Under the pieces are notes generated by a model. The model had not been told where the DNA came from, ran no database searches, and saw nothing but the letters and a program-made list of their open reading frames with translations. This document shows, piece after piece, positions 28,035-35,735 of a DNA stretch of 64,000 nt. Origin of the DNA: Ancylobacter sonchi (GTDB taxonomy: Bacteria > Pseudomonadota > Alphaproteobacteria > Rhizobiales > Xanthobacteraceae); assembly GCF_018390695.1 (NCBI RefSeq), contig NZ_JAHBGF010000016.1, positions 434,001-498,000 of the forward strand. The letters run 5' to 3'. Position 1 is the stretch's first letter. Each line of letters opens with the position of its first letter. The position numbers and the translations under genes were made by a program.

Positions 28035-28859
28035 TCAGTCGTCCCAGGCGGGGGCGAGACCGGGCGGGCTGACCAACCGTCCGCCCGGCCGGGCGAGCGA
28101 GCCGATCGCCGCCATCTCCTCGTCGCTGAGGACGAAGTCGAACACGGCGATGTTCTCGGCGACCCGCTCCGGCTTCGCCGTCTTGGACAGCGCGACGAAG
28201 CCCCGCTGGATCAGCCAGCGCAGCCCGACCTGCGCGGCGGTCTTGCCGTGCCGGGCGCCGATGGCGGCCAGCTTCGGATCGCGCGGCACCTCGCCGTCGG
28301 CCATGCCGAAATAGGCGGTCAGGCTAACATTCGCCTCGGCGGCAGCTTTCATCATCGCCCGCTGGTCGAGATAGGGATGCATCTCGATCTGGTTGGTGAC
28401 GATGGGGGCGGCGCTCAGCGCCACCGATTCGCGCAGCTGGGCGATGTTCTGATTGCTGACGCCGATGAAGCGGGTGAGACCGGCGGCCTGTACCTCGTTC
28501 AGCATGGCGATCTGCTCGGCGATGGCGACCTTGTCGCCCGGCCAGTGCAGCAGCAGGAGATCCACCTGGTCGACCTTCAGCTTGTCGAGGCTCTCGGCCA
28601 CCGAGGCGGCGAAGCGGTCCGGGCTGTACTTGTCGACCCAGACCTTGGTGGTCAGGAACAGCTGATCGCGCCGCGCGCCGGCCGCTTGCAGGGCACGGCC
28701 AAGCGCCGCCTCGTTGCCGTAGATCTGCGCGGTGTCGAAATGGGTGAAGCCGGCCTCGAGCGCGGCGGGGACCACCTGCTCCACCTCGGCTTCCGACATG
28801 CGGAAGACGCCGAAGCCGAGCGCGGGAATCGCGGCACCCCTGACGGTGACGGTCTGCAT
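28035..28859 (-). CDS. aldo/keto reductase (DkgA/DkgB-like)
   Basis: A 274-residue AKR5-type reductase. The catalytic tetrad context is clear: FTHFDTAQIYGNEAALGRAL with Asp and Tyr, LFLTTKVW with Lys and LLLLHWP with His, plus the GVSNQNIAQL and LSKTAKPERVAENIAVFDF NADPH site. Such enzymes reduce 2,5-diketogluconate or reactive aldehydes. AGGAG precedes the ATG at 28859. It is the first gene of a likely operon with the MFS transporter. Confidence 0.92.
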   Translation of the reverse strand: MQTVTVRGAAIPALGFGVFRMSEAEVEQVVPAALEAGFTHFDTAQIYGNEAALGRALQAAGARRDQLFLTTKVWVDKYSPDRFAASVAESLDKLKVDQVDLLLLHWPGDKVAIAEQIAMLNEVQAAGLTRFIGVSNQNIAQLRESVALSAAPIVTNQIEMHPYLDQRAMMKAAAEANVSLTAYFGMADGEVPRDPKLAAIGARHGKTAAQVGLRWLIQRGFVALSKTAKPERVAENIAVFDFVLSDEEMAAIGSLARPGGRLVSPPGLAPAWDD

Positions 28860-29036
28860 GGATAGTCTCCTGATAACTAGACGACCTCGGCCGCCCCTCG
28901 CGCTTCCGGCGCCGGAAGCCGCTTCCACGCCAGGGCGTGGGCTGTGCGGTCGGCGGAATCGGGGACGGTACGGTCTTGCATGATCCCCACATAGTGCCGT
29001 CTTGCCGCCGTGAGAACTCGTTCGGCCTCACAGCAT

Positions 29037-29055
29037 CTGTGAAATCGTTTCACAG
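29037..29055. promoter_or_regulatory. 19-base palindrome, candidate operator
   Basis: CTGTGAAA and TTTCACAG flank TCG in a perfect inverted repeat. It is not a standard CRP site, because the TGTGA/TCACA spacing is 7 rather than 6. It lies 178 bases before the AKR start and 169 before the CoA-transferase start, so either side could be its target. Confidence 0.5.
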
Positions 29056-29138
29056 GCGGCTTTTCCGGCGCCTGCCGGCCTCGGCGATGCCCCGGCCATG
29101 CCTCACTCGGCGACGGCGGATGCTCAACATTTAGCCCC

Positions 29139-29153
29139 AGGCAAATATTGCCT
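29139..29153. promoter_or_regulatory. 15-base palindrome upstream of the CoA-transferase
   Basis: AGGCAA and TTGCCT flank ATA. It lies 22 bases before the TGTATATACA palindrome and may be a second operator or overlap promoter elements. Confidence 0.4.
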
Positions 29154-29174
29154 TGCCGGTACCCATCGGTCATG

Positions 29175-29188
29175 CCTGTATATACAGG
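29175..29188. promoter_or_regulatory. HutC-type operator upstream of catabolic module A
   Basis: CCTGTATATACAGG is a perfect 14-base palindrome whose TGTATATACA core matches the binding site known for HutC-family GntR repressors. A HutC-family regulator is encoded within the downstream operon (32440-33201), so autogenous control is likely. The palindrome ends 36 bases before the first gene. Confidence 0.7.
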
Positions 29189-29223
29189 TCGTGGCCGCCA
29201 AGCAGGGCAGCAGGAAGCAGGGC

Positions 29224-30774
29224 ATGCAGATCGTCTCCGCCGCGGACGCGGCGCGTCTTCTGAAGGACGGCATGACCGTCGCGGCGGCCGGCTTCGGCGG
29301 CTGCTGCCATCCCGAGGCGATCTCCGCCGCCGTCGAGGCGCGCTATCTGTCCGAGGCGGCGCCACGCGGCCTGACCCTGCTGTTCGCCGCCAGCACCGGC
29401 GACCGCAAGACGCGCGGCATGGGGCATTTCGGCCATGAGGGCTTGGTGCGGCGGGTGATCGCCGGCGGCTGGCGCGGCACCCCCCGGCTGGGCGAGCTCG
29501 CCGTCGCCGACAAGATCGAGGCCTATTGCTGGCCGCAGGGCGTCATCGCCCAGCTCTACCGGGCGATCGCCGCCGGCCAGCCCGGCGTCGTCACCCATAT
29601 CGGGCTCGGTTCCTTCATGGATCCGCGCCATGGCGGCGGACGGCTGAATGCCGCGACCACCGCCGAACTCGTCGAGCGGGTGACGCTGCGCGGCCGCGAC
29701 TGGCTGCTCTATCCCGCCCTGCCCATCGACTGCGTGCTGCTGCGCGGCACCACCGCCGACGAGGACGGCAACGTCACGCTGGAGGACGAGGCGTTCTCGC
29801 TCGACGTGCTGGCGATGGCGCAGGCGGCGCGCAATTCCGGCGGCATCGTGCTGGTGCAGGTCAAGCGCATCGCCGAGCGCCATTCGCTGCCCGCCACCGA
29901 TGTCCGCATTCCCGGGGCGCTGGTCGACTATGTCGTGGTCTGCGAGGACCCGGCCCAGCACGGCGTGAGCTTCGGCGAGACCGACAACCTTGCCTATACC
30001 GGGCGCTTCCGGGCGGCGGTCAGCCGGCTCGATCCGTTGCCGCTCTCCCTCGACAAGGTCATCCAGCGCCGTGGCTTCCTGGAGCTCACCGGGCGCCGCC
30101 ATCCGACCATCAATCTGGGCATCGGCATTGCCGCCGGCATCGGCCGGATCGCCCGCGAGGAGGGCTTCGACGACTACACCGTCACCATCGAGTCCGGGGT
30201 GATCGGCGGCATTCCGGCGGAGGAGCTTTCCTTCGGCGCCGCGGTCAATCCGAGCGCGGTGATTCCGCAGGCCTCGCAGTTCGATTTCTACGACGGCGGC
30301 GGGCTCGACGTCGCCTTCCTGGGGATGGCGGAGGTCGATGTGCGCGGCGCGGTGAATGTCAGCCGCTTCGGCCGCACCATCGTCGGCGTCGGCGGCTTCA
30401 CCAATATCGCGCAGAGCGCCGGCAGCGTCGCCTATCTCGGCTCCTTCTCGCGCGGCGGCGCCGATATCCGCATCGTCGAGGGCGGGCTGTCGATCGTGAA
30501 GGACGGCGATGCCTGCAAGATCGTCGAGAAGGTGGCGCAGGTCAGCTCCGATCCGGCCGCCGCGCCGGCGGGGCAGCGCCAGCTGGTCATTACCGAGCGG
30601 GCGGTGTTCGAAGTCGTCGAGAGCCGGCTGACAATGACCGAGGTGGCGCCGGGGATCGACCCGCGCGCCCATGTCATCGACCGGTTGCCGCCCGGCGTCG
30701 CCGTCGCGGAGCGGCTGGCGACGATGGATGCCCGCCTGTTCTCCTCCTCCGCCATGAAGGATGCCCGCCCGTGA
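29224..30774 (+). CDS. family I CoA-transferase (YdiF/propionate CoA-transferase-like)
   Basis: A 516-residue fused alpha-beta CoA-transferase that moves CoA between short carboxylic acids through a glutamyl-CoA intermediate. The two halves are seen as the N-terminal GMTVAAAGFGGCCHPEAI fold and the C-terminal INLGIGIAAGIGRIAR segment, with the catalytic glutamate E323 in IESGVIGGIP. The start at 29224 has AGGAAG upstream; a GTG 33 bases earlier is an alternative. It begins an operon with an SDR, an enoyl-CoA hydratase and an unusual lyase, so it probably activates the lyase product to a CoA ester. Confidence 0.9.
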   Translation: MQIVSAADAARLLKDGMTVAAAGFGGCCHPEAISAAVEARYLSEAAPRGLTLLFAASTGDRKTRGMGHFGHEGLVRRVIAGGWRGTPRLGELAVADKIEAYCWPQGVIAQLYRAIAAGQPGVVTHIGLGSFMDPRHGGGRLNAATTAELVERVTLRGRDWLLYPALPIDCVLLRGTTADEDGNVTLEDEAFSLDVLAMAQAARNSGGIVLVQVKRIAERHSLPATDVRIPGALVDYVVVCEDPAQHGVSFGETDNLAYTGRFRAAVSRLDPLPLSLDKVIQRRGFLELTGRRHPTINLGIGIAAGIGRIAREEGFDDYTVTIESGVIGGIPAEELSFGAAVNPSAVIPQASQFDFYDGGGLDVAFLGMAEVDVRGAVNVSRFGRTIVGVGGFTNIAQSAGSVAYLGSFSRGGADIRIVEGGLSIVKDGDACKIVEKVAQVSSDPAAAPAGQRQLVITERAVFEVVESRLTMTEVAPGIDPRAHVIDRLPPGVAVAERLATMDARLFSSSAMKDARP

Positions 30775-31571
30775 AGCTCGATGAAGCCGTCGTCATCGTC
30801 ACCGGCTCGGCCACCGGGGTCGGCGCCTCCTGCGCGCGGATGCTCGCGGACAAAGGCGCGCGGGTGGTGGTGAACTACACGCGCAGCCAGGCCGAGGCGG
30901 AGGAGACGGCGGCGGCCTGCGCCGCGCTCGGCGCCGAGGTGGAGCTGGTGCGGGCCGACGTCTCGGACGATGCCGACTGCCGGATGATGGTCGAGCGGGC
31001 CGTCGCGCGCTGGGGCCGCCTCGACGCGCTCATCAACAATGCGGCGGTGACGGTGAAGTCCGATCCGTTCGATCTGGAGACCCTGTCGGGCGAGGACTTC
31101 CAGAAGGTGTTCGGTGTCAACGTGGTCGGCACCTACCAGATGTGCCGGGCGGCGATCCCCGCCATGCGCGCCGCCGGCGGCGGTGCCATCGTCAACGTCT
31201 CCTCCAATGTCGCCTTCACCGGCGGCGGCACCTCGCTGGCCTACACCGCCTCCAAGGGCGCGCTCAACGCGCTGACCCTTGCGCTGGCGCGGACCTGCGG
31301 CCCGGAGATCCGCGTCAACGCGGTGTGCCCCGGCGTGATCGACACGCGCTGGATGCGCCAGACGCTGGGCGAGGACGCCTATCAGGCGCTGGCCACCCGG
31401 TTTTCCGGCACCGCGCCGCTTGGCCGCGTCGCCACCCCGGAGGACGTCGCCGAGGCGGTGGTCTGGCTGGTGGAGGGCGCCCGCTTCGTCACCGGCGAGC
31501 TCCTGTCGGTCGATGGCGGCATCCGGCTCGCCGGCGGGGTCCGCAAGCCGGCCGCCGGCAAGGGAGCCTGA
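30771..31571 (+). CDS. short-chain dehydrogenase/reductase
   Basis: A 266-residue SDR with the NAD(P)-binding glycine motif TGSATGVG, NNAAV, the catalytic serine in VNVSSN, and Y158 and K162 in YTASK. NPGV-type PGVIDT follows. The sequence resembles FabG-like 3-hydroxyacyl dehydrogenases. The GTG start overlaps the CoA-transferase stop by 4 bases. Next to a type 2 hydratase, which makes (3R)-hydroxyacyl-CoA, an (R)-specific 3-hydroxyacyl-CoA dehydrogenase activity is the natural guess. Confidence 0.9.
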   Translation: MKLDEAVVIVTGSATGVGASCARMLADKGARVVVNYTRSQAEAEETAAACAALGAEVELVRADVSDDADCRMMVERAVARWGRLDALINNAAVTVKSDPFDLETLSGEDFQKVFGVNVVGTYQMCRAAIPAMRAAGGGAIVNVSSNVAFTGGGTSLAYTASKGALNALTLALARTCGPEIRVNAVCPGVIDTRWMRQTLGEDAYQALATRFSGTAPLGRVATPEDVAEAVVWLVEGARFVTGELLSVDGGIRLAGGVRKPAAGKGA

Positions 31572-31573
31572 GC

Positions 31574-32443
31574 ATGCCGGTCTCCGCCCGCGATCTGATG
31601 GATTTCCCCATTCCTGAAGGCCGGGGAGTGGCGAGCACCCGCGACGCCATGCTCTACGCGCTCTCGGTCGGCTATGGCCGCGAGCCGCTCGATGCCGAGC
31701 ATCTGCGGCGGACGCAGGAAAACGGCCTGGTGCCGACGCCGACCCTCGCCAACATCCTGGCGCATCCCGGCCCGTGGATGAAGGATGCCGGCGTCGACTG
31801 GCAGCGGCTGGTGCATTCCGAGCACCGGCTGACGCTGCACCGGCCGGTGCCGTTCGACACGCCGCTGGTCTCCCGTTCCCGCATGGTGTCGGTGGTTGAT
31901 CGCGGTGCCGGCAAGGGCATGTTCGCCACCTTCGAGCGGACCTTAGCGGTGCTCGACGAGGATGACCGGCCGGACGCGGCGCCGGTCGCCACCATCCTAC
32001 AGACCAATGCCTGCCGCGGTGATGGCGGCTGCGGCTCGGCGGGCACGCCGCTGGCGCCGCAGCCGCCGGTGCCGGAGCGGGCGCCCGATGCCGTGCTGTC
32101 GCTGGCAGTGCCGGAGGATGCCGCGCTGCTCTATCGCCTGAACGGCGATCGCAACCCGCTGCATTCCGATCCCGCCTATGCGCTTCAGGCCGGTTTTCCG
32201 CGCCCGATCCTGCACGGCCTGTGCAGCTTCGGCCTCGCCGGCTATGCGATCGGCCGGCTCATGGGAGCGCCCGGCTTCGCCGATGTGAGCGCCATCGCCG
32301 CCCGTTTCACCGGCGTGGTGTATCCCGGCGACACGCTGGAGGTGGCGGTCTGGCGGGCGGGGGACGATCTGCATTTCCGGGTGCGGGTGCCGGCGCGGGA
32401 TGTCACCGTGCTCGACCATGGCACGGCGAGGCTTGCGGGATGA
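31574..32443 (+). CDS. MaoC-family 2-enoyl-CoA hydratase 2
   Basis: A 289-residue double hot-dog protein closely patterned on the hydratase-2 domain of peroxisomal multifunctional enzyme 2. The N-terminal half has DAMLYALSVGYG and LVPTPTLANILAHPGPW; the C-terminal half has the signature YRLNGDRNPLHSDPAYA followed by AGFPRPILHGLCSFG, where Asp and His are catalytic. It would add water to a trans-2-enoyl-CoA to give a (3R)-hydroxyacyl-CoA. It lies 2 bases after the SDR gene and overlaps the HutC-type regulator by 4. Confidence 0.88.
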   Translation: MPVSARDLMDFPIPEGRGVASTRDAMLYALSVGYGREPLDAEHLRRTQENGLVPTPTLANILAHPGPWMKDAGVDWQRLVHSEHRLTLHRPVPFDTPLVSRSRMVSVVDRGAGKGMFATFERTLAVLDEDDRPDAAPVATILQTNACRGDGGCGSAGTPLAPQPPVPERAPDAVLSLAVPEDAALLYRLNGDRNPLHSDPAYALQAGFPRPILHGLCSFGLAGYAIGRLMGAPGFADVSAIAARFTGVVYPGDTLEVAVWRAGDDLHFRVRVPARDVTVLDHGTARLAG

Positions 32444-33201
32444 AGACCCGGCCGGTCGGCGAGGCGCCGCATTATCTGCGCATCAAGGAGAACATCATCG
32501 CGCTGATCGCCGAGGGCAAGCTCAGGCCCGGCGACCGCGTCTATTCCGAGAGCGAACTGGTCTCCGCCTTCGGGGTCAGCCGGATGACCGCCAACCGCGC
32601 CTTGCGCGAGCTGATGTTCGAGGGCGTGCTGACGCGCTCCGCCGGGCTCGGCACCTTCGTGTCGTCGCAGCGGCAGGATGTCGATCTCCTGCAGATCCGC
32701 AACATCGCCGAGGAGATTTCCGGCCGCGGCCACACGCACACCGCCCGGTTGGTGGTGGCCGAGCGCATCGCGGCGGATGCGGGCGTCGCCCAGTCGCTGG
32801 ATATCGCGGCCGGCATCGAGGTGATGCGCACGCTGATCGTCCATCTGGAGGACGACCAGCCGATCCAGATGGAGGAGCGCTACGTCAATCCCGTCGTCGC
32901 GCCGGACTATCTCGCCAATGACTTCACCCGGATCACGCCGAACGAGTACCTCTCGCAGGTCGCGCCGATCACCGCCTTCGAGCATTTCGTCGAGGCGATC
33001 CGGCCGGATGCGACGATCCGCCGGCTGCTCGGCGTCAAGCCAGACCAGCCCTGCCTGCGAGTGTTCCGCCGCACCTGGTCGGGCGAGGCGGTGGTGACCT
33101 GCGCGCTGCTCTCCTATCCCGGCGACAAGTACCGGCTGGAGGCGCGCTCGCGCGACATTCCGGCCAAACCCGCCCGCCTGCCGCAGGAGTCCATGCCATG
33201 A
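32440..33201 (+). CDS. GntR-family regulator, HutC subfamily
   Basis: A 253-residue regulator with a winged helix-turn-helix (YLRIKENIIALIAEGKLRPGDRVYSESELVSAFGVSRMTANRALREL, about 12-60) and a UTRA ligand-binding domain (about 95-240). This is the architecture of HutC, the urocanate-responsive repressor of histidine use. It is located directly before a histidine-ammonia-lyase homologue and has a HutC-type operator upstream of the operon, so it may sense an unsaturated acid product made by that lyase. It is coupled to both neighbours by ATGA overlaps. Confidence 0.93.
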   Translation: MKTRPVGEAPHYLRIKENIIALIAEGKLRPGDRVYSESELVSAFGVSRMTANRALRELMFEGVLTRSAGLGTFVSSQRQDVDLLQIRNIAEEISGRGHTHTARLVVAERIAADAGVAQSLDIAAGIEVMRTLIVHLEDDQPIQMEERYVNPVVAPDYLANDFTRITPNEYLSQVAPITAFEHFVEAIRPDATIRRLLGVKPDQPCLRVFRRTWSGEAVVTCALLSYPGDKYRLEARSRDIPAKPARLPQESMP

Positions 33202-34700
33202 CCGCCGCCGGGAACGCCGTCTCGTTTTCGGGCTCCGCCCCCTCGACCGGGGACATCGCCGCCATCGCCCGGCGCGATACCCGCCTCGTCGTCTCGCCGC
33301 AGGTCGAGGCGCGGATCGCCGCCGCCCGGGCGGTGGTGGACCGTTATGTCGCCGCCGACCTGCCGGTCTACGGCCTGACGACCGGCCTCGGCGCCGGCGT
33401 CGACACCAAGCTGGCGGTGGACGACCTCGTCGCCTTCCAGCTGCGGGTGCCGCAGGCCCGCGCCGTGGGCGTCGGCGCCGCCCTGCCGCGCGAGGCGGTG
33501 CGGGCGATGATGGCGGTGCGCGTCGCCGGCATGGCCGCCGGCGGTTCCGGGGTGTCGCCGCCGGTCTTCTCTGGCCTCGTCGCGGCGCTGAATGCCGGCG
33601 TGCATCCGGTGGTGCCCTCGCTCGGCTCGATCGGCGCCGCCGATCTCGCACCGCTCGCCCATATGGGGCGGGCACTATTGGGCGACGGCGAGGCGGAATA
33701 TCGCGGCACCGTCATGCCGGCCGGCGAGGCGCTGGCCGCCGCCGGCCTCAGCCCGCTGCCGCTGGCGCCCAAGGACGGCCACGCCCTCGTCGTCGCCAAC
33801 AGCCTGTCGGTCGGCCTGGCGTGCCTCGCTTTGGAGGATCTCGACCGGCTGCTCGCCTGGTCGCTGGCGGCGGTGGCGCTCAATTTCGAGGCGTTCCGCG
33901 CCAATGTGACGGCCTTCGACGACCGCGCCCTTGCGGCCCGCCCCGCCTTCGGCCAGCGCGAGGCGGCCGGCCGGCTGCGCGGCCTGCTGGCGGGTGGCTC
34001 GCTGCTCGCGGAGGGCGCGGCGCGGCGGCTGCAGGATCCCCTGAGCTATCGCTGCGCGCCGCAGGTATGGGGCGCGCTGATCCATGCGCTCGCCGAGGCG
34101 CGCGAGGCGACGCGGATCGAGATCGCCAGCTCGGGCGACAATCCCGTGGTGCTCGCCGAGGAAGGCCTGATCCTGTCGCATGGCAATTTCGACATGACCG
34201 CCTTCGTGCTGGCCTGGGAGCGGCTCGGCCAGGCGCTGGCCCACTGCGCCGCCGCCATCGCCTGGCGCACGATGAAGATCACCTCGGCCGGCTTTTCCGA
34301 CCTGCCGCGCTTCCTCACCCCGCTCGGGCAGAGCCGCACCGGCTTCGCGACGGTGCAGAAGACGGTCTCGCTGCTGGAGGTGGAGATCCGCAGCCTCGCC
34401 GCGCCGGTGTCGCTCTCCCCGATTCCGGTCGCCGACGGGGTGGAGGACCAGGCGTCGCTGGCCCCCAGCGTCCTCGCCAAGATCGAGGCGATGATCGAGC
34501 GGATGCGCTACCTCGTCGCCATCGAGCTCGCCGCCTCCGCCCAGGCGGTGGAGCTGCGCGGCGTGGCCGGCGAATTGGGAGCCGGCACCGGCGCGGTCTA
34601 TCGCGCGATCCGTGCGCGCGTCGCGCCGCTGCACGAGGACCGCTCGCAGGCCGCCGATTTCACCGCCATCGCCGCCTTGATCGAAACGTCCGAACCCTAG
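33198..34700 (+). CDS. aromatic amino acid lyase-family protein lacking the MIO triad
   Basis: A 500-residue homologue of histidine and phenylalanine ammonia-lyases. Most family blocks are intact: Y58 in VYGLTTGLG, QDPLSYRCAPQVWG, SSGDNPVVL, LSHGNFDMTAF and VEDQASLAP. But where the family has GSVGASGDLAPLAH, this protein has GSIGAADLAPLAH (residues 143 on). The Ala-Ser-Gly that cyclises into MIO is replaced by A147-A148, one residue shorter, so no MIO can form. The DNA reads cleanly through, with no frameshift. MIO-free elimination of a better leaving group such as trimethylamine, as I recall for ergothionase, is the best hypothesis. The betaine-type importer downstream supports it. Confidence 0.88.
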   Translation: MTAAGNAVSFSGSAPSTGDIAAIARRDTRLVVSPQVEARIAAARAVVDRYVAADLPVYGLTTGLGAGVDTKLAVDDLVAFQLRVPQARAVGVGAALPREAVRAMMAVRVAGMAAGGSGVSPPVFSGLVAALNAGVHPVVPSLGSIGAADLAPLAHMGRALLGDGEAEYRGTVMPAGEALAAAGLSPLPLAPKDGHALVVANSLSVGLACLALEDLDRLLAWSLAAVALNFEAFRANVTAFDDRALAARPAFGQREAAGRLRGLLAGGSLLAEGAARRLQDPLSYRCAPQVWGALIHALAEAREATRIEIASSGDNPVVLAEEGLILSHGNFDMTAFVLAWERLGQALAHCAAAIAWRTMKITSAGFSDLPRFLTPLGQSRTGFATVQKTVSLLEVEIRSLAAPVSLSPIPVADGVEDQASLAPSVLAKIEAMIERMRYLVAIELAASAQAVELRGVAGELGAGTGAVYRAIRARVAPLHEDRSQAADFTAIAALIETSEP

Positions 34701-34744
34701 CCGCCGCCATACCCATCCTCTCCACGACATCAGGGAGAACGCGC

Positions 34745-35641
34745 ATGAAAAGACTGTCGATCCTGTCCGCTGCCGCCGCGGTGATCGCCGCCGTCGTCGC
34801 CGTCACTACCCAGCCTGCCGCCGCCGCCGAGCCGATCAAGGTCGGCAGCAAGAACTTCACCGAGCAGTACATCCTCGCCGAGATGTACGCGGCGCTCTTG
34901 GAGAACGCCGGCTTCCAGGTGGAGCGCAAGATCAATCTGGGCGGCACGCTGATCGCCCATCAGGCGCTGACCACCGGGGCGATCGACCTCTACCCCGAAT
35001 ATACCGGCACCGCGCTGTCGGCGGTGGTGAAGGGCACGATGTCGACCGATGCCGATGCGGTCTACAAGCAGGTGAAGGACTTCTATGCCGAGAAGTTCAA
35101 CCTCGCCTGGCTGAAGCCGACCGGCATCAACAACGGCTATGTGATCGTCGTCCGCCAGGAAACCGCCGACGCCGACAAGCTGAAGACGCTGTCCGACCTC
35201 GCCAAGGTCTCCAACAAGCTGGTGTTCGGCGGCGGCGCCGAGTTCCCGGACCGCGCCGACGGGCTGCCCGGCCTGAAGCGCGTCTATGACGCCGAGTTCA
35301 AGGAATTCAAGCAGTTCGCCAAGCTGGGCCTGCGCTATGACGCGCTGGCGCAGAAGGACATCGACGTCGCCAACGGCGCCGCCACCGACTGGCAGATCAA
35401 CACCCAGAACCTCGTCGCGCTCAAGGACGACAAGGGGCTGTTCCCGCCCTACTACGTCGCGCCGGTGGTGCGCCAGCAGGTGATCGACGCCAATCCGAAG
35501 CTGGTCGAGGTGCTGGAAGTGCTCGGTCCGCATCTCGACAACGAGAAGATGCGGGTGCTGAACGCCAAGGTCGAGGTCGACCACGAAGAGGCGAAGGACG
35601 TGGCGAAGGAATTCCTGAAGCAGGAAGGCCTTCTTCCCTGA
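34745..35641 (+). CDS. OpuC/YehZ-type substrate-binding protein of a betaine-like ABC importer
   Basis: A 298-residue periplasmic binding protein with a signal peptide (about residues 1-28, ending in QPAAAAEP) and an OpuAC domain: KVGSKNFTEQYILAEMYAALLE, DLYPEYTGTAL, and NGYVIVVRQE. The family binds quaternary ammonium compounds such as glycine betaine, choline or carnitine; related EgtU binds ergothioneine. AGGGAGAAC precedes the ATG. It begins 44 bases after the lyase gene and works with the permeases at 37608 and 38237 and the ATPase at 38892. Confidence 0.93.
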   Translation: MKRLSILSAAAAVIAAVVAVTTQPAAAAEPIKVGSKNFTEQYILAEMYAALLENAGFQVERKINLGGTLIAHQALTTGAIDLYPEYTGTALSAVVKGTMSTDADAVYKQVKDFYAEKFNLAWLKPTGINNGYVIVVRQETADADKLKTLSDLAKVSNKLVFGGGAEFPDRADGLPGLKRVYDAEFKEFKQFAKLGLRYDALAQKDIDVANGAATDWQINTQNLVALKDDKGLFPPYYVAPVVRQQVIDANPKLVEVLEVLGPHLDNEKMRVLNAKVEVDHEEAKDVAKEFLKQEGLLP

Positions 35642-35735
35642 TGCCGGCGGCGGCGGCCGGAAGGGTTCACGTCCGGCCGCCGCCCCACTGCCCTCGATCG
35701 ACCGGCGCCGGCCGTCGATCCCTTGGAGAACGGGA

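Larger units (their letters stand above)
28860..29223. other. divergent control region with three palindromes
   Basis: This 364-base gap separates the AKR/MFS genes from catabolic module A. It holds no recognisable gene but three separate palindromes (29037-29055, 29139-29153, 29175-29188), each listed on its own. Confidence 0.7.

Noticed and set aside
29037-29055. A CRP binding site
   Set aside because: The TGTGA and TCACA arms are separated by 7 bases instead of 6, so it does not fit the CRP consensus.
33600-33660. A frameshift or sequencing error as explanation for the missing MIO triad
   Set aside because: The frame is the same before and after the region, and flanking conserved residues (GSIG and DLAPLAH) are in frame, so a whole codon is absent rather than a base.
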